From NCBI RefSeq assembly GCF_022829445.1, contig NZ_JAKSXY010000109.1, forward strand, positions 62,001 to 126,000: DNA of 64,000 bases, given 5' to 3'. Both the position numbers and the translations under genes were made by a program. Source of the DNA: Methylobacterium sp. J-068 (GTDB lineage: Bacteria; Pseudomonadota; Alphaproteobacteria; Rhizobiales; Beijerinckiaceae). This document shows, one piece after another, positions 1-8,910 of the stretch. The notes below the pieces were generated by a model. The model saw only the letters and a program-made list of their open reading frames with translations. It had not been told where the DNA came from and ran no database searches. Each line of letters starts with the position of its first letter. The stretch's first letter is position 1.

Positions 1-117
1 CAGGAAGCTGGCATCGTTCAGAAGCTCGAGGGAGACCTTCCGGTCGACGCGCAGGACCGCGCCATTCATGTAGACGCGCTCGCCGGCGCGCAGGGACAGG
101 CGCAGCGGTCGGCTCAC
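1..117 (-). CDS. flbT: FlbT flagellin mRNA regulator (3' part missing at window edge)
   Basis: Only the first 39 codons are inside the window; the gene runs off the left edge. The N-terminus reads VSRPLRLSLRAGERVYMNGA followed by a VLRVDRKVSLELLND stretch, which I recognise as FlbT. In Caulobacter FlbT binds flagellin mRNA and represses its translation until hook assembly is complete. The start is GTG at 117-115 and it overlaps the TGA of flaF as GTGA, so the two are probably translationally coupled. FlbT and FlaF usually occur as a pair with opposite effects on flagellin synthesis. Confidence 0.85.
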   Translation of the reverse strand, partial: MSRPLRLSLRAGERVYMNGAVLRVDRKVSLELLNDASFL

Positions 118-461
118 CGCAGGCCGTCCCGGATGGAGCTGTTGACCGCGATCAGGGCGGAGAGGTCCCGCTCCGGCGCCGCGATCACCGCATTGGCCTC
201 GTGCATGCTCCAGAGGCCGATCGAGACGAGATCGGAGCGCAGGTCCGGCGGCAGGGCGTTCTCCTCGCTCTGGAGGTCGTCGATCAGCACGCCCCACAGG
301 CTCTGGAGGAAGCCGGCCGCCGTGGCGCGGTCGGTCTGCTCGGCGTCCGGCCGGTCGGCGATGCGCAGGAGGTCGATCGCCCGGTCGAAGGCCGCGCGCT
401 CGCGCTCGCGCCCGATGGCGGGGGCCTCCTCCAGGATTTCGGCGTAGGAGAACTGGTACAT
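114..461 (-). CDS. flaF: FlaF flagellin-synthesis regulator
   Basis: A 115-residue cytoplasmic protein starting MYQFSYAEILEEAPAIGRER, typical of alphaproteobacterial FlaF in length and sequence. FlaF promotes flagellin synthesis or secretion and works with FlbT, whose gene follows with a 4-base overlap. The gene lies 120 bp downstream of flgL, with a strong intercistronic hairpin (523-559) between them. No membrane segment is present. Confidence 0.88.
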   Translation of the reverse strand: MYQFSYAEILEEAPAIGRERERAAFDRAIDLLRIADRPDAEQTDRATAAGFLQSLWGVLIDDLQSEENALPPDLRSDLVSIGLWSMHEANAVIAAPERDLSALIAVNSSIRDGLR

Positions 462-522
462 GTGGGTCCTGTCCCGTGTATCCGCGGCCCGCCGCGCCGA
501 GGGCGCCGGTCCGGGCCGATGG

Positions 523-559
523 GGCCGCGGGAGCCTGCCCCGGAGGGGCTCCCGCGGCC
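523..559. other. Intercistronic hairpin between flgL and flaF
   Basis: A perfect 13-bp inverted repeat (GGCCGCGGGAGCC and its complement) with an 11-nt loop. There is no T-run on either side, so it does not look like a rho-independent terminator. It would form in a transcript reading from flgL into flaF-flbT and could set the stability or relative expression of the two parts. Confidence 0.6.
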
Positions 560-581
560 GGGTTCTTGGATGGCGGCGCCG

Positions 582-1628
582 TCAGAGATAGGAGACCAGG
601 CTCAGCTGGCGCAGCTGGGCGGTCAGCGCGTAGGAGATCTGGACCTGGGTCGAGAGGCGGTCGACGCGGGTCTTGGCCTCGGCCGTGTCCACCCCCTCCA
701 TCTGCCCGACCTGACTGGTGAGCAGGGTCTTCTGCGCGTCCAACCGGGTGTTGGCGCTGGTGATCGCGGCCTGCGAGCGGCCGAGATCGGCCTGGAGCGT
801 GACGAGCCCCTTGCTCGCCTCGCCCAGGAGGGTCGCGACCCGCTCGGTGACGACGGTCTGGGCCGCCGCCGAGAGGTTCGCGGTCCCGAGGTCGGAGGCC
901 ATGACGTAGGCCATGGCGAGCTTGCGCAGGGCCGGCGCGTTGGCGCTGGCGGAGGTCTGCACGGTCTCGCTCAGGGAAATCCGGCTGGTCAGCGGCGCGC
1001 TGCCCGCATCGGACCAGTTGGCGTCCCAGGCGCTGTCGTCGAACAGGCTCGCGAAGCTCCCGTCGAGGAAGCTCGACATGTCGCCGGCCGAGATCGCGCT
1101 GGCGCCGGCGCTGTCCTGCGAGACCCCGAAGGCGCCGAGGAAGGCGGCATCGGTCGCGGCCTTGGCCGCCGAGGCCGGCGTGGTCGCATAGGCCTTCATC
1201 GGCGCGTTCGCCGTGTTGGTGCCGCCGAACACGAACTGGCCCGCCGCCGAGGTGTTGAGAAGGCCGGTGAGCGAGGCGAGCTGGGCCGCCGCCATGTCCT
1301 TCAGCACGCCGGCCCGCTTGTCCTCGGGGACGCCGGTGAGGGATTTCAGGGTGGTGTCCGCCGTGTCCTGCATCTGCTTGAGGGCGGCCTGGGTCGTGCT
1401 CAGGCGCAAGGTGGCGGTGTCGTTGCTGTCGCGCAGGGCGGCGAGTTCGGCCGTCTTCTGCCGCAGGTCCACGGCGAGCCCGGTGCGGCTGCCGAGCGCC
1501 AGCCCGACATCCGCGTAGCGGCCGGTGACGAGCTCCTGGTTGGCCGTCGCGATGTCGGCCTGCATGCGGGCGACCCCCGTGCGCGGCGTGTTCCAGAAAC
1601 TCAGGGTGGAAAGGGCGTTGGTCCTCAT
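582..1628 (-). CDS. flgL: Flagellar hook-associated protein 3 (hook-filament junction)
   Basis: A 348-residue FlgL, one of two proteins forming the junction between hook and filament. It starts MRTNALSTLSFWNTPRTGVA. It has the flagellin-like N-terminal helix (residues about 1-60) and a C-terminal helix rich in Q, T and L (about 290-348) that ends QLRQLSLVSYL. It lies 5 bp downstream of flgK on the same strand. Secreted by the flagellar type III system, so no Sec signal is expected. Confidence 0.9.
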   Translation of the reverse strand: MRTNALSTLSFWNTPRTGVARMQADIATANQELVTGRYADVGLALGSRTGLAVDLRQKTAELAALRDSNDTATLRLSTTQAALKQMQDTADTTLKSLTGVPEDKRAGVLKDMAAAQLASLTGLLNTSAAGQFVFGGTNTANAPMKAYATTPASAAKAATDAAFLGAFGVSQDSAGASAISAGDMSSFLDGSFASLFDDSAWDANWSDAGSAPLTSRISLSETVQTSASANAPALRKLAMAYVMASDLGTANLSAAAQTVVTERVATLLGEASKGLVTLQADLGRSQAAITSANTRLDAQKTLLTSQVGQMEGVDTAEAKTRVDRLSTQVQISYALTAQLRQLSLVSYL

Positions 1629-1633
1629 GACGT

Positions 1634-3106
1634 CTATCGCACCGCGTCCATCAGGGTTTTCAGGAGGTCGTTGACCACCGTCAGCAGCTTGGCCGAGGCG
1701 GTGTAGGACCGTTCGAGCTCGAGGGTCGTCGCGGTCTCGTCGTCGGTGTTGACGCCGGTGGCGTTCGAGTAGGCGTCCGACGCCCGGGCGAGGAGCGTGG
1801 ACTGGTAGGTGGATTCCGTGGTCGCGGCCTGGCGCTTGGCCGAGAGCCAGCTCGTCGAGGCCGTGGCGAAGTCCTGCAGGTTCGTGCGGCTCGCCAGATC
1901 GGAGGACGGGTCGAAGGGTCGGTCCGCCGCCAGGGCCGAGGCCAGGGCGCGAAGGCGATCGGGGAATGCCGTGTTGGTGGTGGGCGACGGGTTCGCCCGG
2001 TACGCCGTGCCGGCGATCCCGCCGTCGCGCAGGAGGCTCGCGTCACCGCCCTGCTGCGGATCGACGGAGGCGTTGACCCGGATCTTGGCCGCCAGCCCGC
2101 CCTGCGCCGAGGTAGTGCCGTTCGGAACCGGGGCGCCCGTGCCGGCCGTGAACAGGCCCGCCGCCCGGATCGTGTTGCCGAGGGTGTCGGTCCCGGTCTC
2201 CGCGAAGGCGTCGATGAGGCCGTTGGCGATGCCGTCGAGCTGGGATTCGTAGCGGACCGCGACCCCGTCGCGCAGTTCCGAGAGGCCCGCGATCCGGCCC
2301 GAGCGCACCGGCATCGGCGAATCCGCGCCGGTCACCGGCACGCCGTCGACCATCACGGAGGCGCCCGTCGTTCCGGCCGTGAAGGCGCCGGTGGGCGCGA
2401 AGGTGACGCGCCGGGCGGTGCGCTCGAACAGGGGAACGCCGCTGTCGGTGTAGATCGCGACGTCGTTGCCCGAGCGGACCACGGTGGAGATCCCGATCTC
2501 CTGCGACAGGCCGGCGAGGATGCGGTCGCGGTCGTCGAGGGCGTCGGTGACGTCGGCGCCCGCGCCCGTGCCGCTGGTGACGATGCGGTTGGCGGCCTCG
2601 AATTGCGACAGGAGGTCGTTGATCCGCGAGACCGAGTCGGCGAGGCCGGCATCCGCCTGGGTGCGGACGGTCTGAACGGTGGTCGCCCCGGCATTCAGGC
2701 TGGAGGCCAGTTCGCGCGCCCGGTCCACCGCGGTGCGCGCGAGGGCCGCGTCGTCGGGCTTGTTGGCCGCCAGTTGCAGGGCCGCGTTGAGGGCGCCGAG
2801 CCGGGCGGCCGGCGAGGTGTCGTCGCTGGTGTCACCGATGGTGCCCTGCAGGGTCGTGAGGCCGTCGAGCACCGCCTCGCTCGCCGCCACCGAGGAGGTC
2901 CCGGCGAGCTTGCGGTCGAACAGGGCCGTGTCGGTGGCCCGCTGGATCGAGACCGCGCTGCCGCCGCCGGCCGCCACGAGGTTGGCGATCTTGCGGGTGT
3001 AGAACGGATCGCTCGCGCCGGCGGTGTTGCGCGCCGCGATCGCGATCTGCGTCGAGGTTGCGAGCAGGGAGGTGCGGGCTGAGTTGAGGGCGAGGCCGAG
3101 GCCCAT
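1634..3106 (-). CDS. flgK: Flagellar hook-associated protein 1
   Basis: A 490-residue FlgK. The N-terminus (MGLGLALNSARTSLLATSTQ) contains the rod/hook-type helix with the IAARNTAGASDPFYTRK stretch, and the C-terminus (about 430-490) has the ELERSYTASAKLLTVVNDLL helix typical of axial proteins. It partners FlgL at the hook-filament junction. A 100-bp gap separates it from flgE upstream; that gap contains a small hairpin around 3149-3171. Confidence 0.9.
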   Translation of the reverse strand: MGLGLALNSARTSLLATSTQIAIAARNTAGASDPFYTRKIANLVAAGGGSAVSIQRATDTALFDRKLAGTSSVAASEAVLDGLTTLQGTIGDTSDDTSPAARLGALNAALQLAANKPDDAALARTAVDRARELASSLNAGATTVQTVRTQADAGLADSVSRINDLLSQFEAANRIVTSGTGAGADVTDALDDRDRILAGLSQEIGISTVVRSGNDVAIYTDSGVPLFERTARRVTFAPTGAFTAGTTGASVMVDGVPVTGADSPMPVRSGRIAGLSELRDGVAVRYESQLDGIANGLIDAFAETGTDTLGNTIRAAGLFTAGTGAPVPNGTTSAQGGLAAKIRVNASVDPQQGGDASLLRDGGIAGTAYRANPSPTTNTAFPDRLRALASALAADRPFDPSSDLASRTNLQDFATASTSWLSAKRQAATTESTYQSTLLARASDAYSNATGVNTDDETATTLELERSYTASAKLLTVVNDLLKTLMDAVR

Positions 3107-3206
3107 CGGGTGTGTCCTGGAGAGCGAGCGTGCGAGGGGCGCGGCCCGCCGTCCCTCTCGGGACGACGGGAAGGAACGGGGGACCCGCGCGGAGGCGCGG
3201 CGGCCC

Positions 3207-4454
3207 CTAGCGCTTCAGGTTCATCAGGGTTTCGAGCAGTTCGTTGCCGGTCATGAACACCTTCGAATTGGCGGTGTAGACGGTCTGCGACTCGATCATC
3301 GTGGTCAGTTCGGAGCTGACATCGACGTTGGAGGCCTCCAGGGCGCTGGATTTCAGCGTGCCGAAGCTGCCCGAGCCGGAGAAGCCGATCTGGATGTCGC
3401 CGGACTCGATGTTGGTGCGGAAGACGTTTCCGGCCCGCGGATCGAGGTTGTCCGGGCTCTTCACGTCGGCGAGCGGCACCTTGAAGGCGGCGAGCCGGGT
3501 GCCGTCCGCATAGGTGGCGTAGACGGTCCCGTCCGCACTGAACTCGGTGCCGGTGACCGACGAGGGCGCCTTGCCGTTGGCCGAACCCTTGATGTCGTAG
3601 CTTCCGGCGAGCTGGGTCGCGCCGCTCATGTCGAGGGTGAACGCCTCGCCGCCCGGAATCGTGAAGCTCGCCCGGGCGCCCGCCGCGGCGGTGCTCGGGA
3701 TCTTGCCGTTGGCGTCGAAGGCGAGGGTCAGGGCCGGGCTGGTCAGGGCGGTGCCGTCGGGCGCGTAGACGCTGGCGCTCCAGGTGTTCTCGGGGACGAC
3801 CGGAGCGACCGTGGAGGCCGGAACCTTGCCGAGATAGACGTCGAGGGTGACGCTGTTGCCGAGCTTGTCGAAGGTGACGATGGAGGTCTTCTTCGAAAAG
3901 TTGGTCGGCGAGAGGGTCCCGGTCAGGTCGGCGGTGTCGGCGGACAGGTTGCCCGCGATGGTGCCCGTGGTCGAGGGCGTGGCGCGCATGCTGAGGCCGG
4001 CCATGTTGACCGGCACCATGCCGTCCGTGCCGTTCACGGTGGGGCTCGCCTCGCCGTTCAGGACGTCGAAGCCCATCAGCGTGAAGCCGCCCGAATTGAC
4101 GAGGTTGCCCGTCTGACCGTCGACGACGAAGTTGCCGGCGCGGGTCAGGAGCGACGCCTTGTTCTCGTCCTGCACGATGAAGAAGCCGTTGCCCTGGATG
4201 GCAAGGTCCGTCTTGGAGGTGGTGGAGTTGATCGAGCCGCGCTCGCTGATGGCGCGGCGGATCGTGGTCTCCACGGCGCCGGAATTGTAGGCGTTGTCGG
4301 TGTTGTTATCGAGGAGCAGCGACGAGAACTCGGCCGAGTTGCGCTTGTAGCCGGTGGTGCTGGAATTCTGCACGTTCTCGGCAACGGTGGAGATGCGGTT
4401 GGACTGCGCGTTCATACCGGAGACGCCGGTGCGCAGGACGCTGATGAGACTCAT
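3207..4454 (-). CDS. flgE: Flagellar hook protein
   Basis: A 415-residue FlgE, the structural subunit of the hook. It starts MSLISVLRTGVSGMNAQSNR, with the flg_bb_rod motif (AENVQNSSTTGYKR) at about residues 27-40 and the C-terminal axial helix ending FMTGNELLETLMNLKR. The middle part is the variable FlaE-like domain. A GA-rich stretch, CTCGAGGTGACCTC when read on the coding strand, lies just upstream of the ATG. Confidence 0.92.
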   Translation of the reverse strand: MSLISVLRTGVSGMNAQSNRISTVAENVQNSSTTGYKRNSAEFSSLLLDNNTDNAYNSGAVETTIRRAISERGSINSTTSKTDLAIQGNGFFIVQDENKASLLTRAGNFVVDGQTGNLVNSGGFTLMGFDVLNGEASPTVNGTDGMVPVNMAGLSMRATPSTTGTIAGNLSADTADLTGTLSPTNFSKKTSIVTFDKLGNSVTLDVYLGKVPASTVAPVVPENTWSASVYAPDGTALTSPALTLAFDANGKIPSTAAAGARASFTIPGGEAFTLDMSGATQLAGSYDIKGSANGKAPSSVTGTEFSADGTVYATYADGTRLAAFKVPLADVKSPDNLDPRAGNVFRTNIESGDIQIGFSGSGSFGTLKSSALEASNVDVSSELTTMIESQTVYTANSKVFMTGNELLETLMNLKR

Positions 4455-4595
4455 GAGGTCACCTCGAGGGGATGGTTCGCGGCGCGGCGCGAGCGTTTGG
4501 CGGAGACTAAAGGAAGGCAGGCTTGCGCGGGGCTTGGGCCGGCGCGACGCGGAGCGTGGAACGAGGGAGCGGGGCGCGGTCGCATCGTCGCCGCC

Positions 4596-5921
4596 TCACG
4601 TCCGCAGGGATTGGGCGAGTTCCAGGAACGCGTCCTGGCTCGCCGCCATGCCGGGCTCCTGGCGCAGGGCCTCGTAGATGCGCGGCACGAGCAGGATGGC
4701 CTGGTCGAGCTCGGCATCCTCGCCGGCGCGGTAACCGCCCATCAGCCGCAGGTCGCGGGTCTCCTCGAACCGCGCCATCATGGCCTTGAGACGGCGCACG
4801 AGTTCGCGCTGCTCGGGCGTCCAGACCTCGGTGGCGAGGCGCGAGATCGAGCCGAGGAGATGGACCGCCGGGTAGCGGCCCTGCTCGGCGATGGCCCGGT
4901 CGAGGACCACGTGGCCGTCGAGGGTGCCGCGAATGGCATCCGCCACGGGGTCGTTGTGGTCGTCGCCGTCGACGAGCACCGAGAACACGCCCGTGATGCT
5001 GCCCGCGCCGTCGAGGCCGGGGCCGGCGCGCTCCAGCAGGCGCGGCAGGTCGGAGAACACGCTCGGCGGATAGCCCCGCGCCACGGCCGGTTCGCCGGCC
5101 GCGAGCGCCACGTCGCGGGCCGCATGGGCGTAGCGGGTGACGGAATCGACGATGAGCAGGACGGATTCGCCGGAATCCCGGAAGGATTCCGCGATGGCCA
5201 GCGCCAGCTTCGGCGCCTGGCGCCGCATCATCGGGCTCTCGTCGCCGGTGGAGACGACGACGACCGCGCGCGACAGGCTCGGCGCCATCGCGCCCTCAAG
5301 GAATTCGCGGACCTCGCGCCCGCGCTCGCCCACCAGCGCGACCACGACGCTGTCGAAGCCGGTGGCGCCGGCGAGCATGGCGAGCAGGGTCGACTTGCCG
5401 ACGCCCGAGCCCGCGAAGATGCCGATGCGCTGGCCGAGGCAGAGGGGCGTGAACAGGTCGAGGGCGCGTACCCCGGTGCGCAGGGGCTTCGTCACCCGCG
5501 CCCGCGCCATGGCGGGCGGCGGCGCGGCGTCGAGCGGCACGGCGCGGGGGCCCGGGCGCAGGTCGCCGAGCCCGTCGATGGGGCGGCCCAGCGCATCGAT
5601 CACCCGGCCCTTCCAGCTCGGGTCGGGTCGCAGGGTCGGGTCGCCGAGGCGATAGGCGCGCGTGCCGATCCCGGCCTCGATCCGGGTGTCGAACGGCTTC
5701 AGCGTCACGCCGGCGGCATCCACGCGCACGACCTCGGCGACCTGCTCGCGGCCATGGGCCCAGAACCCCATGCGGTCGCCCAGCGTCATGAAGGGCGAGA
5801 CGCCGGCCACACGGGCGGCGCTGGCGGTGACCTCCTGGATCGGGCCGCCGACGCGCACCAGGGGCAGGGCCTCGCGGCCCGTCGCCAGGGCCGCGCCGAG
5901 GCGGTCGAGGGCGTCCGTCAT
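4596..5921 (-). CDS. fliI: Flagellum-specific export ATPase
   Basis: A 441-residue ATPase that energises unloading of export substrates at the flagellar type III apparatus. The Walker A motif GSGVGKST is at residues 171-178, followed by the GERGREVREF element and the SVLLIVDSVTRYAHAARDVA Walker B region of the F1-beta/FliI family. It lies 4 bp downstream of flgF, clearly in one operon. About 140 bp separates its end from the flgE start. Confidence 0.95.
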   Translation of the reverse strand: MTDALDRLGAALATGREALPLVRVGGPIQEVTASAARVAGVSPFMTLGDRMGFWAHGREQVAEVVRVDAAGVTLKPFDTRIEAGIGTRAYRLGDPTLRPDPSWKGRVIDALGRPIDGLGDLRPGPRAVPLDAAPPPAMARARVTKPLRTGVRALDLFTPLCLGQRIGIFAGSGVGKSTLLAMLAGATGFDSVVVALVGERGREVREFLEGAMAPSLSRAVVVVSTGDESPMMRRQAPKLALAIAESFRDSGESVLLIVDSVTRYAHAARDVALAAGEPAVARGYPPSVFSDLPRLLERAGPGLDGAGSITGVFSVLVDGDDHNDPVADAIRGTLDGHVVLDRAIAEQGRYPAVHLLGSISRLATEVWTPEQRELVRRLKAMMARFEETRDLRLMGGYRAGEDAELDQAILLVPRIYEALRQEPGMAASQDAFLELAQSLRT

Positions 5922-5925
5922 CGGC

Positions 5926-6651
5926 TCAGCCCTGCGGGCTCAGGGAGCGGATCGCCCCGGAAAAGGATTGCTCGGTCTCGGCGCTCAGGCTCGCGGCGCT
6001 CTCGAAGGCGCGCTGGATGTTGATGAGCTTCGTCATCTCCAGGACCGGATTGACGTTTGCACCCTCGACGTAGCCCTGGACCACGCCGGTCCGGGTGAAA
6101 TCCTGCACGGGGGTGGCCGGAAGGCTGGTGGTGACGCCGTTCGGCTCGGCCCGGGTGAGCGTGCTCTTCGGGTCGAGGGTGAAGAGACCGATGGCGCCGA
6201 CCTGGTTGATTCCCTGCGCGACGCTGCCGTCGCGCCCGATGGTCGGCGGACCGGCCTGCGGGTCGAGCAGGATCGGGGCGCCGCCGGGGTCGAGCATCGG
6301 CTGGCCGGTGAGGCTGCGCAGCTGGCCCAGGGCGTCCATCTTCATGCGGCCGTCACGGGTGTAGACGGGGCCGTTGGCGCCGCGCACGGCGAACCAGGCA
6401 TCGCCCTGCACCGCCACGTCGAGGGGCGCGTCGGTCTTGATCGTGGGGCCGGCGCGCTGCGAGATGTAGGTGTCGCCCGACGAGGCGAAGGCGACGGCGC
6501 CCTTCGACGCCTGCGCGATGAGCGCGGTGAATCGGGTGTCCTCCGCGCGGTAGCCGCTGGTGGAGAGGTTGGCGACGTTGTTGGCGACCGCGTTCAGGCG
6601 CTTTTCCATGGCGACCTGCGCCGAGAGCGCCACGTAGAGTGCGTTCTGCAT
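5926..6651 (-). CDS. flgF: Flagellar basal-body rod protein FlgF
   Basis: A 241-residue proximal rod protein. The N-terminal rod motif (NAVANNVANLSTSGYRAEDT) is at about residues 20-39; the C-terminal part contains NPVLEMTKLINIQRAFESA, the usual FlgF/FlgG C-terminal helix. It is 6 bp downstream of the DUF1217 gene and 4 bp upstream of fliI, an order common in Rhizobiales flagellar clusters. Confidence 0.92.
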   Translation of the reverse strand: MQNALYVALSAQVAMEKRLNAVANNVANLSTSGYRAEDTRFTALIAQASKGAVAFASSGDTYISQRAGPTIKTDAPLDVAVQGDAWFAVRGANGPVYTRDGRMKMDALGQLRSLTGQPMLDPGGAPILLDPQAGPPTIGRDGSVAQGINQVGAIGLFTLDPKSTLTRAEPNGVTTSLPATPVQDFTRTGVVQGYVEGANVNPVLEMTKLINIQRAFESAASLSAETEQSFSGAIRSLSPQG

Positions 6652-6657
6652 CGCGCC

Positions 6658-7434
6658 TCAGCTCCCCGACCGGATGCGCTGGAGGCTGAGCAGCAGGCTG
6701 GCGTCGAGTCCCTGCGAGGTCGAATCCGTGAACAGGCTGAGCACCGGCGCCGACGTCGCGTTGTTCTGCGCGTCCCAGATCGCCGTGAAGCGCTGCACGA
6801 AGCGCTCCAGCTTGTCCGGATCCTTGAAGCTCGCGAAGTCGACGCGCGCGTCGATGGTGGCCGCCTGCCGGGCGATGCCGTCCGAGGAGGCGACGTCGGG
6901 CAGGCCCAGCACCGTCTTGACGACCTGTGACAGGGCCTCGTCGGCCAGCACGCCGTAGCCCGTGGTGACCGTGGGCGCCACGCGCGAGAAGTACAGGGCG
7001 AGGCGCACACCGGTGTCGTCGCTGCCGGCGTCGGTCTCCAGGCTCTGGCGCAGGTAGGCGCTGGGGGTGTCGTCCGTGGCGGCGGCCAGCGTCGTCGTGC
7101 TTTCGCCGTAGGTGTCGAAGTCGAAGGCCTTGGCGAAGGTGACGTAGCGCTCGTCGGCGAGGCGGTTGGCGAAGGCCGTGGAATCGGTCACGCCCTCGGT
7201 GAGGACCTTGCGCATGAAGGCCTTGGCGTAGGTCATGTCCTCCAGGCCGTAGGCCTTCATCGCGTAGGCGTAGAGACGCTGGTCGCCGAGGAAGTCGTCG
7301 ATGGATTTCACGTCGCCGATCTTGGCCTTGTAGTAGGCCGTCTCGCGCGCGACGTCCGGCTGCGCGGCCTTGCGGGCGAGGGAGGCGGTGAGGTCCCGGG
7401 CGATCAGCCTGTAGCTGGTGAGGGTGCTCGTCAT
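6658..7434 (-). CDS. DUF1217 flagellar-cluster protein
   Basis: A 258-residue protein of the DUF1217 family, almost always found next to flgF in Rhizobiales. It starts MTSTLTSYRLIARDLTASLA and carries the family stretches SIDDFLGDQRLYAYAMKAYG and YAKAFMRKVLTEGV. It lacks a signal peptide and membrane segments. The exact role is unknown to me; the position at the head of a flgF-fliI operon points to basal-body assembly or export. Confidence 0.8.
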   Translation of the reverse strand: MTSTLTSYRLIARDLTASLARKAAQPDVARETAYYKAKIGDVKSIDDFLGDQRLYAYAMKAYGLEDMTYAKAFMRKVLTEGVTDSTAFANRLADERYVTFAKAFDFDTYGESTTTLAAATDDTPSAYLRQSLETDAGSDDTGVRLALYFSRVAPTVTTGYGVLADEALSQVVKTVLGLPDVASSDGIARQAATIDARVDFASFKDPDKLERFVQRFTAIWDAQNNATSAPVLSLFTDSTSQGLDASLLLSLQRIRSGS

Positions 7435-7591
7435 CGCCGGACGCGGCCGCTCGTGAGGCGCTGGAGCATGGCCGGGTCCCTTCGGCTCGGGGGGAAAGCA
7501 CGCCCGCGCGGCGCGGGCCGGCGCGGATCTAGCGGGAGAGGCTTGCGGCAGGCTGGCGCCCGGTTCGTCACCGGACGGGATCGGGGCCGGG

Positions 7592-8152
7592 TCACAGGGG
7601 GGTCGGTCCGATGATGGTCTCGGACGTGATCACCACCCAGCCCGCGCCGGTCGCACGGATGGAGAGGATGCGGCCGGCCCCCGGCAGGACGGCGCCGGGC
7701 ACCACCTGACGCAGGCCCTCGGGCCCTTCCAGGAGCGCGGCCCCGCCGCTGACGCGGCGCAGGACGTAGCCGCGCGCCTTGGGCGCCGGCTCAGCCCGCT
7801 CGGGCGCCGCGGGCCGCGCGACGGGATCGGGCAGCGAGCCCGTGGTGGTCGGATCGAGGTCGAGGGCGGCCTCCCGCACCGGGACGGCGTTCCGCTTCCA
7901 GGCGAAGCCGCCGCCAAGGGCCGGCAGGAAGGGCTGGACCGAATAGGTGTTCGAGGCGCCAGTGATGGAATAGGCGGCGAAACTTCCCGAGACCAGCGCC
8001 AGACCCAGGCACAGGCCGATGGCCACGCGCTCGAGGGCGGCGGCACGGGCGCGGCGCAGGAATTCGGCGCCGGTGGAGGGCCGGAGATAGCCGGGACGGG
8101 GCGCGGGCAGAGGCGAGGCCGGGCGTCGATGGAGGAACGTGTTCATGGCCAT
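7592..8152 (-). CDS. Hypothetical single-pass membrane protein beside the flagellar operon
   Basis: 186 residues with a proline-rich cytoplasmic N-terminus, one membrane span (about residues 45-65, IGLCLGLALVSGSFAAYSI), a proline/alanine-rich linker and a compact C-terminal domain (about 125-186). The C-terminal domain has the GYVLRRVSGGAALLEGPEGL type of beta sequence, reminiscent of small periplasmic domains such as PilP or GspC, but I cannot assign it. It could belong to the flagellar transcription unit, 157 bp upstream of the DUF1217 gene. Confidence 0.6.
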   Translation of the reverse strand: MAMNTFLHRRPASPLPAPRPGYLRPSTGAEFLRRARAAALERVAIGLCLGLALVSGSFAAYSITGASNTYSVQPFLPALGGGFAWKRNAVPVREAALDLDPTTTGSLPDPVARPAAPERAEPAPKARGYVLRRVSGGAALLEGPEGLRQVVPGAVLPGAGRILSIRATGAGWVVITSETIIGPTPL

Positions 8153-8197
8153 CGCATGAGAGAGCCGGCAGAGGCGTGGATTCCTCTCAGGTTATGG

Positions 8198-8212
8198 TTA
8201 CCGAAGCGTTAA
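8198..8212. promoter_or_regulatory. Possible CtrA half-match box
   Basis: TTAC-N7-TTAA, seven of eight consensus bases of the CtrA box TTAA-N7-TTAA. It lies in the divergent gap between the 7592-8152 membrane protein and the PilZ gene. On its own this is weak; it gains weight from a perfect box upstream of ftcR in the same flagellar region. Confidence 0.35.
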
Positions 8213-8284
8213 GGACGCCCTCGATCGACACCGCCGGGGCGCACTGGTAAGCCTTCCGGCCTCGCGGGACACGGACGGACGACC

Positions 8285-8578
8285 ATGGCGGATTGGCAGG
8301 AGGCGGTCTCTCGCGGAGAGCGGCCGTCGCGGACGCCCTCGCCGAAGCGCCATCGCGTCATGCAGCAGGGCCGCATCGTCCTCGGACCCGAAAGCCTGCT
8401 GCCCTGCATCGTGCGCGACCTCTCCCCGCTCGGCGCGAGCCTGCGCCTGCCGCGCCCGAGGCCGCTTCCGGAGCGGTTCGACCTCATCATCGCCGGCCAC
8501 GAGATCCGCACCCTCCCCGTCTCCTTGCGCTGGCAGCGTGCCGACTTCGTCGGCGTGACCTTCGTCGCCGAGGCCTGA
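8285..8578 (+). CDS. PilZ-domain protein (c-di-GMP receptor candidate)
   Basis: A 97-residue single-domain protein. The PilZ signature is visible: a basic KRHRVMQQGRI segment (residues about 21-31) in place of RxxxR, then the D/NxSxxG motif as RDLSPLGAS (about 43-51), followed by beta strands. PilZ domains bind cyclic di-GMP; in this position it may tie second-messenger levels to flagellin expression or motor function. The motif is close to canonical, so ligand binding is plausible but not certain. Confidence 0.8.
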   Translation: MADWQEAVSRGERPSRTPSPKRHRVMQQGRIVLGPESLLPCIVRDLSPLGASLRLPRPRPLPERFDLIIAGHEIRTLPVSLRWQRADFVGVTFVAEA

Positions 8579-8645
8579 TCCGGAAGCCGGGCCGCATCGC
8601 GCCGGCCCACGCGGCGCATTCGGATACAGGGCGCGCGGCGCGCTC

Positions 8646-8660
8646 TTAAGCTCCTGCTAA
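8646..8660. promoter_or_regulatory. Possible CtrA box upstream of flagellin
   Basis: TTAA-N7-CTAA (7 of 8 consensus bases) about 250 bp upstream of the flagellin start. The 330-bp gap 8579-8910 otherwise shows an AT-richer stretch near 8740-8840 likely to hold the flagellin promoter and leader; I cannot identify a sigma-specific promoter with confidence. Confidence 0.35.
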
Positions 8661-8910
8661 GCCGGACCGGGCATAGTGGCTTCATCGGAACGCGACTGTC
8701 CCAGATCGGAACGGAAGCCCCTCGATGCGAACGCAGTGGATAGGTTTCGTGGACCTATAGACATGATGTCGTCCCACTGGTCCGGTGAAAATCCGGGATG
8801 TAACAAGCAGTATCTTGGTTTTACTCGATAAAGCCTTCGCGCCCTAGCGGCATGCTGCGCGGCCACACACACGAATTCCTTGCAATTCCTGTCAACCGGA
8901 CATCTTCGCA

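Noticed and set aside
201..6023. Very long open frames on the plus strand opposite the flagellar genes
   Set aside because: They are Arg/Gly/Ala-rich complements of confidently identified minus-strand genes, a normal effect of high GC at third positions; no domain or signal is visible.
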